Source: SpSt-1165 sp964391725 (GTDB lineage Bacteria; Chloroflexota; Anaerolineae; Anaerolineales; Anaerolineaceae). Taken from it: a DNA stretch of 64,000 bases. A model generated the notes under the pieces. That model was given only the letters and a program-made list of their open reading frames with translations, was not told the origin of the DNA and did not search any database. How positions within the stretch are numbered: the stretch's first letter is position 1; the number at the start of each line of letters is the position of its first letter. A program made the position numbers and the translations under genes. Shown here piece after piece: positions 53,843 to 62,313 of the stretch. Where the stretch lies: positions 20,808-84,807 of the forward strand of contig CAYMNB010000006.1 in the NCBI GenBank assembly GCA_964391725.1, given 5' to 3'.

Positions 53843-53887
53843 AAATACTACTTACATTAATGAATACTAATGTAAGTAGTATTTTTA
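53843..53887 (+). terminator. Terminator after the corrinoid-protein gene
   Basis: A perfect 17-base-pair AT-rich stem (AAATACTACTTACATTA against its complement) with an 8-base loop and T residues, 42 bases after the stop and 18 before the next ATG. Confidence 0.7.
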
Positions 53888-53904
53888 TTGCGAGGTAAAG
53901 AAAG

Positions 53905-54786
53905 ATGGCACACAAGCTAATAGACAAATTGACAAAGGTTGGCTTCTTGATATCAGATGGAGCAACCGGTTCCAATCTGCAACACCGCGGGCTGGCCAAA
54001 GGCTTGCCTGGTGAAGTATGGGTGATAGAGAATCCCCGGGCGATTCAACTACTCTACAAGGATTTTCTGACAGCCGGTTCAGACATTATCCTCTCCTGTA
54101 CCTTTGGCGCTTCGTTCCTGCGGTTGAACCAACATAATTTGGCTGATCGACAGGAAGAGATCATAGAAATTGCAGTAGGATTGGCTAAGGATGCAATCGG
54201 CGCCGAAAATAAATTCGTCGCAGGCTCGATGGGGCCTTTGGGGCAATTGCTGCAGCCTCTTGGCACCCTCACAACTGAAGAAGCATTTCAAGCTTATCAG
54301 ACACAGGCTCAGCTTCTCACTAAAGCCGGCGTTGATATTCTACTGGTAGAGACTCAATTTGACCTGCCAGAAGCAACTGTCGCCATTGATGCCTGCCGGT
54401 CATGTTCAACGCTACCCATAATTTGTTCGTTTTCGTTTGATCGTGGAACACGCACCATGATGGGTACAAAACCTGAAGCCTTTGCTGAAGCTATGATGGA
54501 GAAACAGGTAGATATAATTGGGATTAACTGTGGCAAAAGCCTTGATGACAATCTGAAGGTGCTGCATACCATAAAGCAGAAAACAGATCTGCCCCTGTGG
54601 TTTAAACCCAATGCCGGGTTACCATCGGTAGACGAACAGGGCAATACCGTTTATAGCACTACACCTGCACAGATGGCCGAAATGGCAGTGAAAGCCAGGT
54701 CCATGGGTGCTTCCATCATCGGCGGCTGTTGCGGTTCCACACCCGAACACATCGCTTCCATTGCGACAGCGCTCAAACAAAAATAA
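53905..54786 (+). CDS. Homocysteine S-methyltransferase family protein
   Basis: A 293-residue zinc methyltransferase. The start of the barrel is FLISDGATGSNLQHRG; the three zinc Cys are in GINCGKS (about residue 210) and GGCCGSTPEHI near residue 273. These enzymes pass a methyl group to homocysteine, or remove one, giving methionine. Its length equals one domain of MetH, so together with the neighbouring corrinoid protein it could form a split methionine synthase or a methylamine/betaine-type system. A hairpin separates the two genes, so they may be differently expressed. No folate-binding methyltransferase or reactivase gene is nearby. Confidence 0.9.
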   Translation: MAHKLIDKLTKVGFLISDGATGSNLQHRGLAKGLPGEVWVIENPRAIQLLYKDFLTAGSDIILSCTFGASFLRLNQHNLADRQEEIIEIAVGLAKDAIGAENKFVAGSMGPLGQLLQPLGTLTTEEAFQAYQTQAQLLTKAGVDILLVETQFDLPEATVAIDACRSCSTLPIICSFSFDRGTRTMMGTKPEAFAEAMMEKQVDIIGINCGKSLDDNLKVLHTIKQKTDLPLWFKPNAGLPSVDEQGNTVYSTTPAQMAEMAVKARSMGASIIGGCCGSTPEHIASIATALKQK

Positions 54787-54793
54787 CATTCTT

Positions 54794-54802
54794 TGGTATA
54801 AT
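54794..54802 (+). promoter_or_regulatory. Extended -10 promoter of tRNA-Thr
   Basis: TGGTATAAT, ending 9 bases before the tRNA 5' end; no clear -35. Confidence 0.55.
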
Positions 54803-54811
54803 ATCGCAGTT

Positions 54812-54884
54812 GCCACCGTAGCTCAGCCGGCAGAGCAGGCGCTTCGTAAGCGTCCGGCCAAGGGTTCGAGTCCCTTCGGTGGCT
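54812..54884 (+). tRNA. tRNA-Thr(CGT)
   Basis: 73 bases. Acceptor GCCACCG pairs with CGGTGGC, the anticodon loop TTCGTAA gives CGT and the T arm is AAGGGTTCGAGTCCCTT. No CCA is encoded; it is followed by a T run. Confidence 0.95.
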
Positions 54885-54948
54885 TTTTGGTTTAATAAGG
54901 GCACCATGTATAATCAACCTATGACAATAAGCGCTCGAGGAGTCTATC

Positions 54949-56559
54949 GTGTCCTTAAAACAAAATCCCCTTCCGATTGGAACTGCTCAACAGGTGTATG
55001 CAGCGGATAAATACATGGCTGAACAACTTCAAATTCCCTCGGCTGTATTGATGGAAAACGCCGCTGCCGCTACCCGTAAGGTAATGTTCGAACAGATTAC
55101 CAATTTACCCACGTCTCATGTGTTGGTCATTTGTGGGCCGGGTAACAATGGTGAAGATGGCCTTGTCCTGGCGCGACAGTTGGCAGTCGACAAGATAGCT
55201 GTTGAAGTTCTAATTTTGTCGGAATCGTTATCAGACAGTGCGCGGCAAAAATGTAAGAATCTGCGCAAAATGGGGATCAAGGTTCACGAATGGAAGGATA
55301 CGTTTGACCTGGAGGCTTGTGTCCAAGCCCATGACATCATCGTTGATGCAATTTTTGGCATCGGCCTCACCCGCCCCGCCAGGGATCAATATGAGCAAGC
55401 GATTCGGGCAATCAACCAATCCGATGCATTGGTTATCAGCCTTGACATTCCCTCGGCCATCACTTCCGATACTGGAAAGAGCCTGGGAATAGCCATTAAT
55501 TGTGATATTTGTGTAACATTTGGGCTTTTGAAGGCTGGCAGCTTGATAAATAATGGCTATGCACATATTGAGTCATTGTTCTTGTCGCACCTTTCTGCCC
55601 CTTATCAGCAATACATGACAGAGCAGATTTCGGGTGATCTGTTCATAAACACGCCTGTCTCATTGCCCGAACGTGTCAAAACCGGTCACAAAACCACCTT
55701 CGGTCAATGCCTCACCATTGCTGGCAGCTCTAATTATTATGGTGCCCCCTACTTCTCCTGCTCGTCTTTCCTGAAGACAGGGGGAGGTTATGTACGCTTA
55801 ATCACACCCCAATCGGTTGCAAAGTCAATTGCTTCACTGCTGCCGGAGTGCGTTTTTTTACCGGTGGATGATCATGACAATTTGCATCAATATTTGGGGC
55901 AGATCGATACCCAATGCCCGAACCAAGATTTCATCATCTTTGGCCCGGGTATTTCTCTGGCGAAGCAGAACCTTCAGATATTGGAGCATCTACTAACTGC
56001 CCAGAAATGGCGCCAAGTACCTCTACTCATCGATGGTGATGGCCTCAGTATTTTGGCAATAAACCATCAATTGCTTTCTGTCCGGTTACCATATACCACC
56101 ATCCTTACTCCCCATCCTGGCGAAATGTCCCGCCTGACAGGCCTCCCCATTGATCAAATCGAGGCTGATCTGATAAATATCGCTCGTCGTTACGCAGAAC
56201 AATGGAAGGCGATCCTGGTTTTGAAAGGACCCCGCACAGTCATTGCTACGCAAAATGCCGCCTACATCAACACAACCGGGACCAACGCCCTGGCAACACC
56301 TGGCTCTGGTGATATATTGGACGGCATGATTGCAGCCCTGGCCTGTACAGGTATCGAATTGGTAGAGGCGGTTCGTGCGGCCGTATTCATGCATGGCCTC
56401 ATTGGTAATCACCTGTCCGCACAAGATACGCCTGGCGGATTTACTGCCAGTGATATCTTATCCGCCATACCTGAGGCAGCAGGCCTATACAAACAAAAAT
56501 GCCAGGAATATATCTATCATAACAGTGCAGATTCGATTCCTGGCATTACGCTTGTTTAG
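54949..56559 (+). CDS. nnr: Bifunctional NAD(P)H-hydrate epimerase/dehydratase
   Basis: A 536-residue fusion that repairs hydrated NADH and NADPH. The N-terminal epimerase (NnrE, residues about 10-220) shows LMENAAAATRKVM, GPGNNGEDGLVLARQL and the catalytic Asp in IIVDAIFGIGL. The C-terminal ADP-dependent dehydratase (NnrD, residues about 240-510) has TPHPGEMSRLTGLP, VLKGPRTVIAT and the ATP-loop ATPGSGDILDGMIAAL. The start is GTG at 54949, preceded by GAGGAG. It stands alone and converges with the small gene 56565-56762. Confidence 0.95.
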   Translation: MSLKQNPLPIGTAQQVYAADKYMAEQLQIPSAVLMENAAAATRKVMFEQITNLPTSHVLVICGPGNNGEDGLVLARQLAVDKIAVEVLILSESLSDSARQKCKNLRKMGIKVHEWKDTFDLEACVQAHDIIVDAIFGIGLTRPARDQYEQAIRAINQSDALVISLDIPSAITSDTGKSLGIAINCDICVTFGLLKAGSLINNGYAHIESLFLSHLSAPYQQYMTEQISGDLFINTPVSLPERVKTGHKTTFGQCLTIAGSSNYYGAPYFSCSSFLKTGGGYVRLITPQSVAKSIASLLPECVFLPVDDHDNLHQYLGQIDTQCPNQDFIIFGPGISLAKQNLQILEHLLTAQKWRQVPLLIDGDGLSILAINHQLLSVRLPYTTILTPHPGEMSRLTGLPIDQIEADLINIARRYAEQWKAILVLKGPRTVIATQNAAYINTTGTNALATPGSGDILDGMIAALACTGIELVEAVRAAVFMHGLIGNHLSAQDTPGGFTASDILSAIPEAAGLYKQKCQEYIYHNSADSIPGITLV

Positions 56560-56564
56560 TGTTT

Positions 56565-56762
56565 TTATTTCTTTGGTAGCATCGCTGCCAGTGTTAAAAA
56601 CTCCACCCATTCTTCCTGGAAGAAATGGATCGTTACATTGTTGAGCTGCAACTGATAGGTAACTTCCCCATCAGGCTCTGTCACCTTCCAGGCGCTGTAA
56701 TTAAAACCGCCTGTTTCGGCGAGGACTTCGCTGATGGGTTCTAAGGCATCTTGTTCACTCAT
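56565..56762 (-). CDS. Small acidic protein of unknown function
   Basis: A 65-residue soluble protein, probably real because it is in a codon-rich frame, directly behind the FHA-protein gene on the same strand (22 bases) and has a balanced composition (three Trp/Tyr pairs, segment YQLQLNNVTIHFFQEEW). No family is recognised. It might fold as a small beta protein and could assist the FHA protein, but there is no direct evidence. Confidence 0.55.
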   Translation of the reverse strand: MSEQDALEPISEVLAETGGFNYSAWKVTEPDGEVTYQLQLNNVTIHFFQEEWVEFLTLAAMLPKK

Positions 56763-56784
56763 TGCAAATCCTTATCTTCAGAAG

Positions 56785-57462
56785 TTAGTAAGTAACTGGG
56801 CAACCGGGCAAAAAGGTCAGAATTTCACACCACAAATTTTGAGAGTCAATGTACCAAATCAACCCACCACACAAACAAATAATAAATAGCAAAATCACCA
56901 AAATAAGAATCCATATGGGGAATTTTTTCTTTGGTTTTGCCGGGTTGGTCGGAAAAGCGGGGGCCGGGGGGATGTCCTGCGCAGGCATCTTATGGGGCTG
57001 GCTCTGCTGTGGTACCTGAGCAAATTCTGAGGGAATTTCAGGGATAGGCGCTGCATAATCCTCTTCTTCGGGTATTAGGCGTTGAGAATCATCTCCAACA
57101 ATAGTTGCGTCGCCGTTTTCATCCATTTTATCAACCGCGATCGTATTTGCCTCGAAAGACATCGGTTTGTCATCGATAAACTCATATCCTATGTTCTGGC
57201 CCATGGCAACATAATCGTGATTGGCCAACTCTTTGGGCCCGCGGATCTTCTGTCCATTGACGATTGTGCCATTGGTAGAACCCAGGTCTTCGATCATAAA
57301 ATTGTCACCATGTTTATACAACCTGGCATGCCTTCGCGAAATTTCCGCATCATTGACAACGATGTCGTTGCCCAGATCTCGCCCAACAAATATTTCTGCC
57401 TGATCCAATGTGTATGAGGTGCCGGTACCGGGCCCCTTTTTCACTACCAGTTTACTTGCCAT
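56785..57462 (-). CDS. FHA domain protein with C-terminal membrane helix
   Basis: A 225-residue protein. Residues about 5-95 form a forkhead-associated domain with the phosphothreonine-binding signatures FVGRDLGNDIV, ISRRHARL and DLGSTNGTIVNG. Residues about 95-180 are a low-complexity Pro-rich linker, followed by one membrane helix (WILILVILLFIICL) and a short tail with three Cys. The FHA domain would face the cytoplasm and bind phosphorylated partners of Ser/Thr kinases. I chose the ATG at 57462 after AAGGAGAAGCGAAC. Confidence 0.88.
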   Translation of the reverse strand: MASKLVVKKGPGTGTSYTLDQAEIFVGRDLGNDIVVNDAEISRRHARLYKHGDNFMIEDLGSTNGTIVNGQKIRGPKELANHDYVAMGQNIGYEFIDDKPMSFEANTIAVDKMDENGDATIVGDDSQRLIPEEEDYAAPIPEIPSEFAQVPQQSQPHKMPAQDIPPAPAFPTNPAKPKKKFPIWILILVILLFIICLCGGLIWYIDSQNLWCEILTFLPGCPVTY

Positions 57463-57511
57463 GTTCGCTTCTCCTTTTGCGAATGAAACCAAAGCGGTAT
57501 TCCTACCTACT

Positions 57512-57539
57512 ATTATAAACAATTTCTCATAGATACCAA
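57512..57539 (-). promoter_or_regulatory. Promoter of the FHA-protein gene
   Basis: TATAAT at 57517-57512 with TTGGTA (57539-57534) 16 bases upstream on the minus strand. Confidence 0.55.
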
Positions 57540-57626
57540 TTGTTTTCTGTGCTTCATTTTTCTAGAGTGTACATCAGATACACCAGAAACTGGCCACTCT
57601 AAAAATTTTTTTGCATCTTCACTCTA

Positions 57627-57635
57627 TGGTATGAT
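57627..57635 (+). promoter_or_regulatory. Extended -10 of the surface-glycan gene group
   Basis: TGGTATGAT fits an extended -10. Transcription would begin around 57642, leaving almost no leader before the ATG at 57651. Confidence 0.4.
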
Positions 57636-57650
57636 ACAAGCGTTCTTTGA

Positions 57651-58877
57651 ATGGAGAAACAAATAAACAAAATGGGAATGCAATTTGTCGCGGTACTAAA
57701 CCATGAAAGCCCGGCCCTCTATCAACGCTGGCTCCGAGACAATTTACCAACCAATCTGATCACACTTGTCAGTCCCAAACACGAAAGAACAATCCAAGAA
57801 ATCCATTCAGTCGCAAACCTGACAATTACTACCATCGTTGTCCCCACACACCCTACAGATCCTCGTATCGGCGAAATAAAGGCAGAACTTGGGATAACAC
57901 CCGATACAACGATTACGCTGCCGGCATTCTTCAAAGAAGACCCGGCAAAATTTATAGAGCGAGGTACACTCCCGAAAATACAAGATGATTACAATGGGTT
58001 TCGCTTGTTGTGGCATTTAGGCTTTCGCCAGTTCGAAACCTACAATTTCCAGGGAACACGTGCCTATCACATCCCCCACCTGCTGGATGAATTCGTTGAC
58101 ATTCATAAAAACCAGCGCGCATTTATTGTTGGCAATGGGCCCAGCCTCAACCAGATCGATATGTCAAAATTGGCCGGCGAAATCACCTATGGCTCAAACC
58201 GAAGTTACCTTGGCTATGACAAATGGCAGTATCATTTCACCTATTGGGGTATCGTAGACCGCCTGCAGATTGAGCATTACCAGTTCGAGTATGAGGACAA
58301 TGTCCCGGTGGATATTGTTAAGTTCTTTCCGTTCCAATACCTTCCCCTATTAAACTTCGACAACGCCTGCCCTGTTCCGCACAAATATGGCACCAAACCG
58401 GGACAACCGCAATTCAGCCTGTCGCCCGATATGTTATATCTCGGATGGAGTGTGTCGTTTTTCTTGATCCAAATTGCGGCAATCATGGGTTGCAATCCCA
58501 TTATTTTGGTAGGCATGGATCACAATTACTCGCTGGATCAACGCAAAATGGGCATGATAGACGGCAACCGTTGGTATGACCGCAACACATTCACGCGGAA
58601 CCTTATCAATCGAATGCAACGGCTCAACCAAAAACCAAGCAAACCACATACTCCCCAGATGTGGAAAGCATCCGATGCCAGCGGAGCCACACATTTTGAT
58701 GAGCGATATACCCAGGGCGAAGGTAAGCTATTTGTTCCTCCACGGCCTGTCTATGCCGAACAAGCCTACGCCCATGCCAGAAAAGTTACAGAAACACACG
58801 GTATCCAGATCTTGAATGCCACGCCAGGATCAAAGTTAACCGAATTCGAACCTGTAGATTTTAACAGTCTGTTCTAG
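57651..58877 (+). CDS. DUF115/MptE-like protein, probable surface-glycan enzyme
   Basis: A 408-residue protein with the DUF115 signature AFIVGNGPSLNQID near residue 160, followed by YGSNRSYLGYDKWQYHFTYWG and, later, IILVGMDHNYS. DUF115 proteins include motility-associated glycosyltransferases (Maf) and archaeal 6-hydroxymethylpterin pyrophosphokinase; with two transferases downstream, a role in glycosylation is more likely. The start is uncertain: ATG codons at 57651, 57672 and 57678 are in frame, and the only GGAG lies inside the first codons. It is the first of four co-directional genes. Confidence 0.72.
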   Translation: MEKQINKMGMQFVAVLNHESPALYQRWLRDNLPTNLITLVSPKHERTIQEIHSVANLTITTIVVPTHPTDPRIGEIKAELGITPDTTITLPAFFKEDPAKFIERGTLPKIQDDYNGFRLLWHLGFRQFETYNFQGTRAYHIPHLLDEFVDIHKNQRAFIVGNGPSLNQIDMSKLAGEITYGSNRSYLGYDKWQYHFTYWGIVDRLQIEHYQFEYEDNVPVDIVKFFPFQYLPLLNFDNACPVPHKYGTKPGQPQFSLSPDMLYLGWSVSFFLIQIAAIMGCNPIILVGMDHNYSLDQRKMGMIDGNRWYDRNTFTRNLINRMQRLNQKPSKPHTPQMWKASDASGATHFDERYTQGEGKLFVPPRPVYAEQAYAHARKVTETHGIQILNATPGSKLTEFEPVDFNSLF

Positions 58878-58888
58878 GCGAGTAATAC

Positions 58889-60001
58889 ATGGAAACCAAA
58901 TGGCTGGCAATTTCTAATGGCAATGATGGGCAAATTCGTTTTCTACTACGCATGTATCAGACCCTGTTTTCATCGAAGTATGGCGCTTTCACGGGTGATT
59001 TCCTTTTTCTATCTGATAATCTTTCGCCATCGTCTGAAAAACTGCTCAAGAGAAACAAAATACCCTATACACTGCTGGAATCCGATATTGTGGAAAACTG
59101 GCAGGCCAGGTTTTCTTCTGAAAAGCATGCATTAGGAAAAGTGGGAAAACCACTATTTTTACAGTACATTATTGACAATTATGGTGATGATTATTCTCAT
59201 CTGCTGTACATAGATCCTGATATTCTTATCCAGAAGTCAATAACGGACCTCCTCTCGAATGTATCCGAACCGGGCATATATTACAGTGCACAGTCTCACC
59301 CTACTCTCCAAACGCGGTGGCCTAAGATGCAGCTTGAACGAGCCATTGCCCATGGAGATCTTGAGGAAAGTCAATTGTACATTTTTCCGCCGGAAATCAA
59401 CACCGGGTTCCTGTTTGGTGATATTAACTCACTCACCCCCTTTATCAACGATTTGATCTCTTTCATGACAACACCGCCATTTGACCGCTACATGAATTCT
59501 GACCCGGGGTCAGAGATAAAAAATGCCTGGCACGATCAAGATTACTTCCGCTGCTTCATGCGGGTAAATGAAAATTACCGCAGAATCCATATTACCGAAC
59601 CGGCCTCAATTGTCCATTTATGCAATAATGTATATCGTCAATATCAGACTACTGCCCAGCGTCATATACTGCGCGGTATAGATAATGGATACATTCCGCC
59701 AATAGTTCATTATGCCGGCGGAGCATGGGTGAATTTTCTCAAGATATCTATTTTCTATTTTGGGCCATTAACCGGATTTTCTCCATGGCTCATCAATCAA
59801 GTACACTTCTTCACCAAAAGGTTCACAATTTCTGTCAAGCAGACCCACAAGGCTTGCCGGCGAAAAGCTATCAAAATCCATAAGGCCTTTTTTTCATTTA
59901 TCCGCAAAGCATATACGAAACAAAAGGGGCATTACCTGCGAAACAAGCAGCGAGTATATAATATACTCAGAAGAATAAAAAGAAAAATCTGGAATCGCTA
60001 A
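58889..60001 (+). CDS. GT-A fold glycosyltransferase
   Basis: A 370-residue protein with the nucleotide-sugar fold. The metal motif DPD is in LLYIDPDILIQ near residue 110, and INTGFLFGD near 170 and the HDQDYF segment near 213 are typical of GT8-like or nucleotide-diphospho-sugar transferases. The last 60 residues are very basic (RRKAIKIHK, RIKRKIW), suggesting membrane-surface contact. It starts 11 bases after the DUF115 gene. Donor sugar unknown. Confidence 0.8.
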   Translation: METKWLAISNGNDGQIRFLLRMYQTLFSSKYGAFTGDFLFLSDNLSPSSEKLLKRNKIPYTLLESDIVENWQARFSSEKHALGKVGKPLFLQYIIDNYGDDYSHLLYIDPDILIQKSITDLLSNVSEPGIYYSAQSHPTLQTRWPKMQLERAIAHGDLEESQLYIFPPEINTGFLFGDINSLTPFINDLISFMTTPPFDRYMNSDPGSEIKNAWHDQDYFRCFMRVNENYRRIHITEPASIVHLCNNVYRQYQTTAQRHILRGIDNGYIPPIVHYAGGAWVNFLKISIFYFGPLTGFSPWLINQVHFFTKRFTISVKQTHKACRRKAIKIHKAFFSFIRKAYTKQKGHYLRNKQRVYNILRRIKRKIWNR

Positions 60002-60010
60002 GGCTTTGAC

Positions 60011-60931
60011 ATGATCATTTTTCAAGCGGGTGTGCCGCGCAGTGGAAACTTATGGGTTTATCGCACCATCCAGCACATGCTTATGGATGCCAATGTTCCC
60101 ATCAAAAGTTATGTGAGTGAATACCGAGAATTTATTGCCACACACAATGTTCATGATTTGAACCAGACCTTTACCCACGATGTCATAAACATCAACCCTG
60201 AAGGGTTGTTTTGGGAGCCATCCCACCTTTCCAGCTTGCATATTCACGACATCGACGCTTACCTGCAAGCCTGTACGCATATTTGGTCGCATTCTCAATT
60301 TATTGCTGAGTTTTTTGATGTCTACACGAAATTTTCTCATATTATTTACATTCTTCGTGACCCCCGTGATGTGCTGATCTCCAACGCCCGTTACCTTTAC
60401 ACAGAGAAAATGCAAACCTATCGCCCCAATCAACATGCGCACAACCCACAGGAATTTTTAGAACAGCGCCATTTTGCTGTCGTTCACAATTGGGTGCGCC
60501 ATGTTGGTGGTTATCTTAAGCAGTATGACCGCTTGAATATGCATTTCATTTTTTATGAAAATATGCTCGCAGATTTCGACACAGAATTAACAACCCTGCA
60601 AGATTTCTTGGGGTTCGATTTTTCAAGCCATGACAGGAAAATAATCAAAGATGCCGTCAGTTTTTCTACCATGCATGCAGAAAAACCTGACCACGTCAAT
60701 AGAGGCCAGGCCGGACAATGGCTGAATGTTTTGAACGACGACCAGATCAATGCAATAAACCGCGTAGCAGGTCCGATGTTGGCTTTGTTGGGTTATTCGT
60801 TAACAGGAACCCAATCCCAATTGCCAAAACTTATCCGGGGTGGTTATTCTCCAGCGGACCTCGAATGTATCTTGACCCAGGCAGAGCAGGAGAGGCTGCG
60901 CCTGAATCGTCAAGCGGTAAAGAATAAATGA
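60011..60931 (+). CDS. Sulfotransferase family protein
   Basis: A 306-residue PAPS-dependent sulfotransferase-type protein. The 5'-phosphosulfate loop is AGVPRSGNLWVYR at the N-terminus and the 3'-phosphate motif is YILRDPRDVLISNARY near residue 118. It probably sulfates a glycan or lipid made by the neighbouring transferases. It lies 9 bases after the glycosyltransferase and overlaps nothing. PAPS synthesis genes are not in this window. Confidence 0.88.
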   Translation: MIIFQAGVPRSGNLWVYRTIQHMLMDANVPIKSYVSEYREFIATHNVHDLNQTFTHDVININPEGLFWEPSHLSSLHIHDIDAYLQACTHIWSHSQFIAEFFDVYTKFSHIIYILRDPRDVLISNARYLYTEKMQTYRPNQHAHNPQEFLEQRHFAVVHNWVRHVGGYLKQYDRLNMHFIFYENMLADFDTELTTLQDFLGFDFSSHDRKIIKDAVSFSTMHAEKPDHVNRGQAGQWLNVLNDDQINAINRVAGPMLALLGYSLTGTQSQLPKLIRGGYSPADLECILTQAEQERLRLNRQAVKNK

Positions 60932-60963
60932 AACTGAATGAAGTAGGAAAAAAGGAAATCAAC

Positions 60964-62124
60964 ATGAATATTGCTATCATCGGGTTAGGCACAATGGGAT
61001 CCTCACATGTAAAGGATGTCATGTCATTGAACAATGCAACACTATATGCGGTCTGTGATATTGATCGCGACCGCGCGGATACTTTTGCGTCCCAAACAAA
61101 GGCCAAAGCTTTTTACAGCCATCAAGACCTGCTGCAAGATTCAGAAATAAACGCTGTCATCATCGCAACCCCACATTATGATCACACTCCCATTGCCATC
61201 GCTGCACTCAAACGCGGTATACATGTATTGGTAGAAAAGCCCGTCGCAGTACACGCCAATGATGCCCAAAAGATGATTGACGCCTATGAGAATGCCAAAA
61301 TAAAGTTCACAAACCTGGTATTTTCTGCCATGTTTCAACAACGCACCATGGGCTATTCCCAAAAGATCAAAGATCTCATTGACAGCCAGGAGCTTGGCAG
61401 GTTGGTGCGTACCAGTTGGATCGTCACCGATTGGTTCAGAACCCAAACCTACTACAATAACGGTGGCTGGCGCGCTACCTGGCGTGGAGAGGGCGGTGGT
61501 GTGTTATTGAACCAATGCCCGCACAACCTTGACCTGTATCAATGGTTCGTTGGCCTGCCCAAAACTGTTCATGGTCATGTCAATATTGGCAAATACCACA
61601 ATATTGAAGTAGAAGATGAGGTTACTGCATACTTTGAGTTTGAGAATGGCATGGTTGGTCACTTTATCACAACCACCGCAGAATCCCCGGGTACCAATCG
61701 TCTCGAAATTGTTGGTGAACTTGGCAAGCTCGTTTTCGAAGATGATGAGTTAACCTTCTTCCGCAACAGAAATTCCATGCTTGAAACCATTGAAACATCA
61801 CCATTTTCCTTCAAGAAAGTTGAAAATTGGAAAATCAACATCCCTTACGATCTTAACAACGAAACACCTCACAAAAAAATAATCATCAATTTTATTGACG
61901 CCATTGAAAACGGTGCACCGTTAATTGCTCCTGCCCCTGAAGGCATCCGTTCCGTCAGTTTGGGCAACGCCATCCTGCTTTCAAGCCTCTTGAAGAAGCC
62001 TGTCACCCTGCCCCTGGATGGCGATTTGTATGAAGATGAGCTCAACAAGTTGATCGCCAACTCTCAATTCGTGAAGAAGACCGCATCCGACAAATTACCC
62101 TCTGATTTCAGCCAGTCTTTCTGA
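60964..62124 (+). CDS. Gfo/Idh/MocA family oxidoreductase (D)
   Basis: A 386-residue dehydrogenase. The Rossmann loop is IAIIGLGTMGSSHV, the EKP motif is LVEKPVAVH, and the C-terminal domain has GEGGGVLLNQCPHNLDLYQW, with the His expected in the active site. It may alter a nucleotide sugar for the preceding glycan group. The ATG at 60964 follows AAAAAGGAAATCAAC; the start at 60928 that overlaps the sulfotransferase lacks a ribosome site. Confidence 0.88.
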   Translation: MNIAIIGLGTMGSSHVKDVMSLNNATLYAVCDIDRDRADTFASQTKAKAFYSHQDLLQDSEINAVIIATPHYDHTPIAIAALKRGIHVLVEKPVAVHANDAQKMIDAYENAKIKFTNLVFSAMFQQRTMGYSQKIKDLIDSQELGRLVRTSWIVTDWFRTQTYYNNGGWRATWRGEGGGVLLNQCPHNLDLYQWFVGLPKTVHGHVNIGKYHNIEVEDEVTAYFEFENGMVGHFITTTAESPGTNRLEIVGELGKLVFEDDELTFFRNRNSMLETIETSPFSFKKVENWKINIPYDLNNETPHKKIIINFIDAIENGAPLIAPAPEGIRSVSLGNAILLSSLLKKPVTLPLDGDLYEDELNKLIANSQFVKKTASDKLPSDFSQSF

Positions 62125-62183
62125 GTTTAGTCCGAGAATCATTAGATTATTGGCATATCTTATTAGTAGTTGCTAATTTTCTA

Positions 62184-62212
62184 TTGTAATTAAGCCCAAA
62201 AAAGTGTATCCT
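62184..62212 (+). promoter_or_regulatory. Possible promoter of rpoD
   Basis: TTGTAA (62184-62189), 17-base spacer, TATCCT (62207-62212); both boxes match four of six consensus bases. The leader would be about 95 bases long. Confidence 0.4.
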
Positions 62213-62313
62213 AGATTATGTTGCAGAATGTGTCATACAAATAACAGGGATAAATTGGCTCAAGGGTTGATTTATCCTTATTTTACGCAAATTGAGAGGT
62301 AGTTAAGTTAAAT

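Noticed and set aside
51762..54884. Integrated mobile element between the tyrosine recombinase and tRNA-Thr
   Set aside because: No phage, plasmid or transfer genes, no duplicated tRNA end, and the genes between are ordinary metabolic ones.
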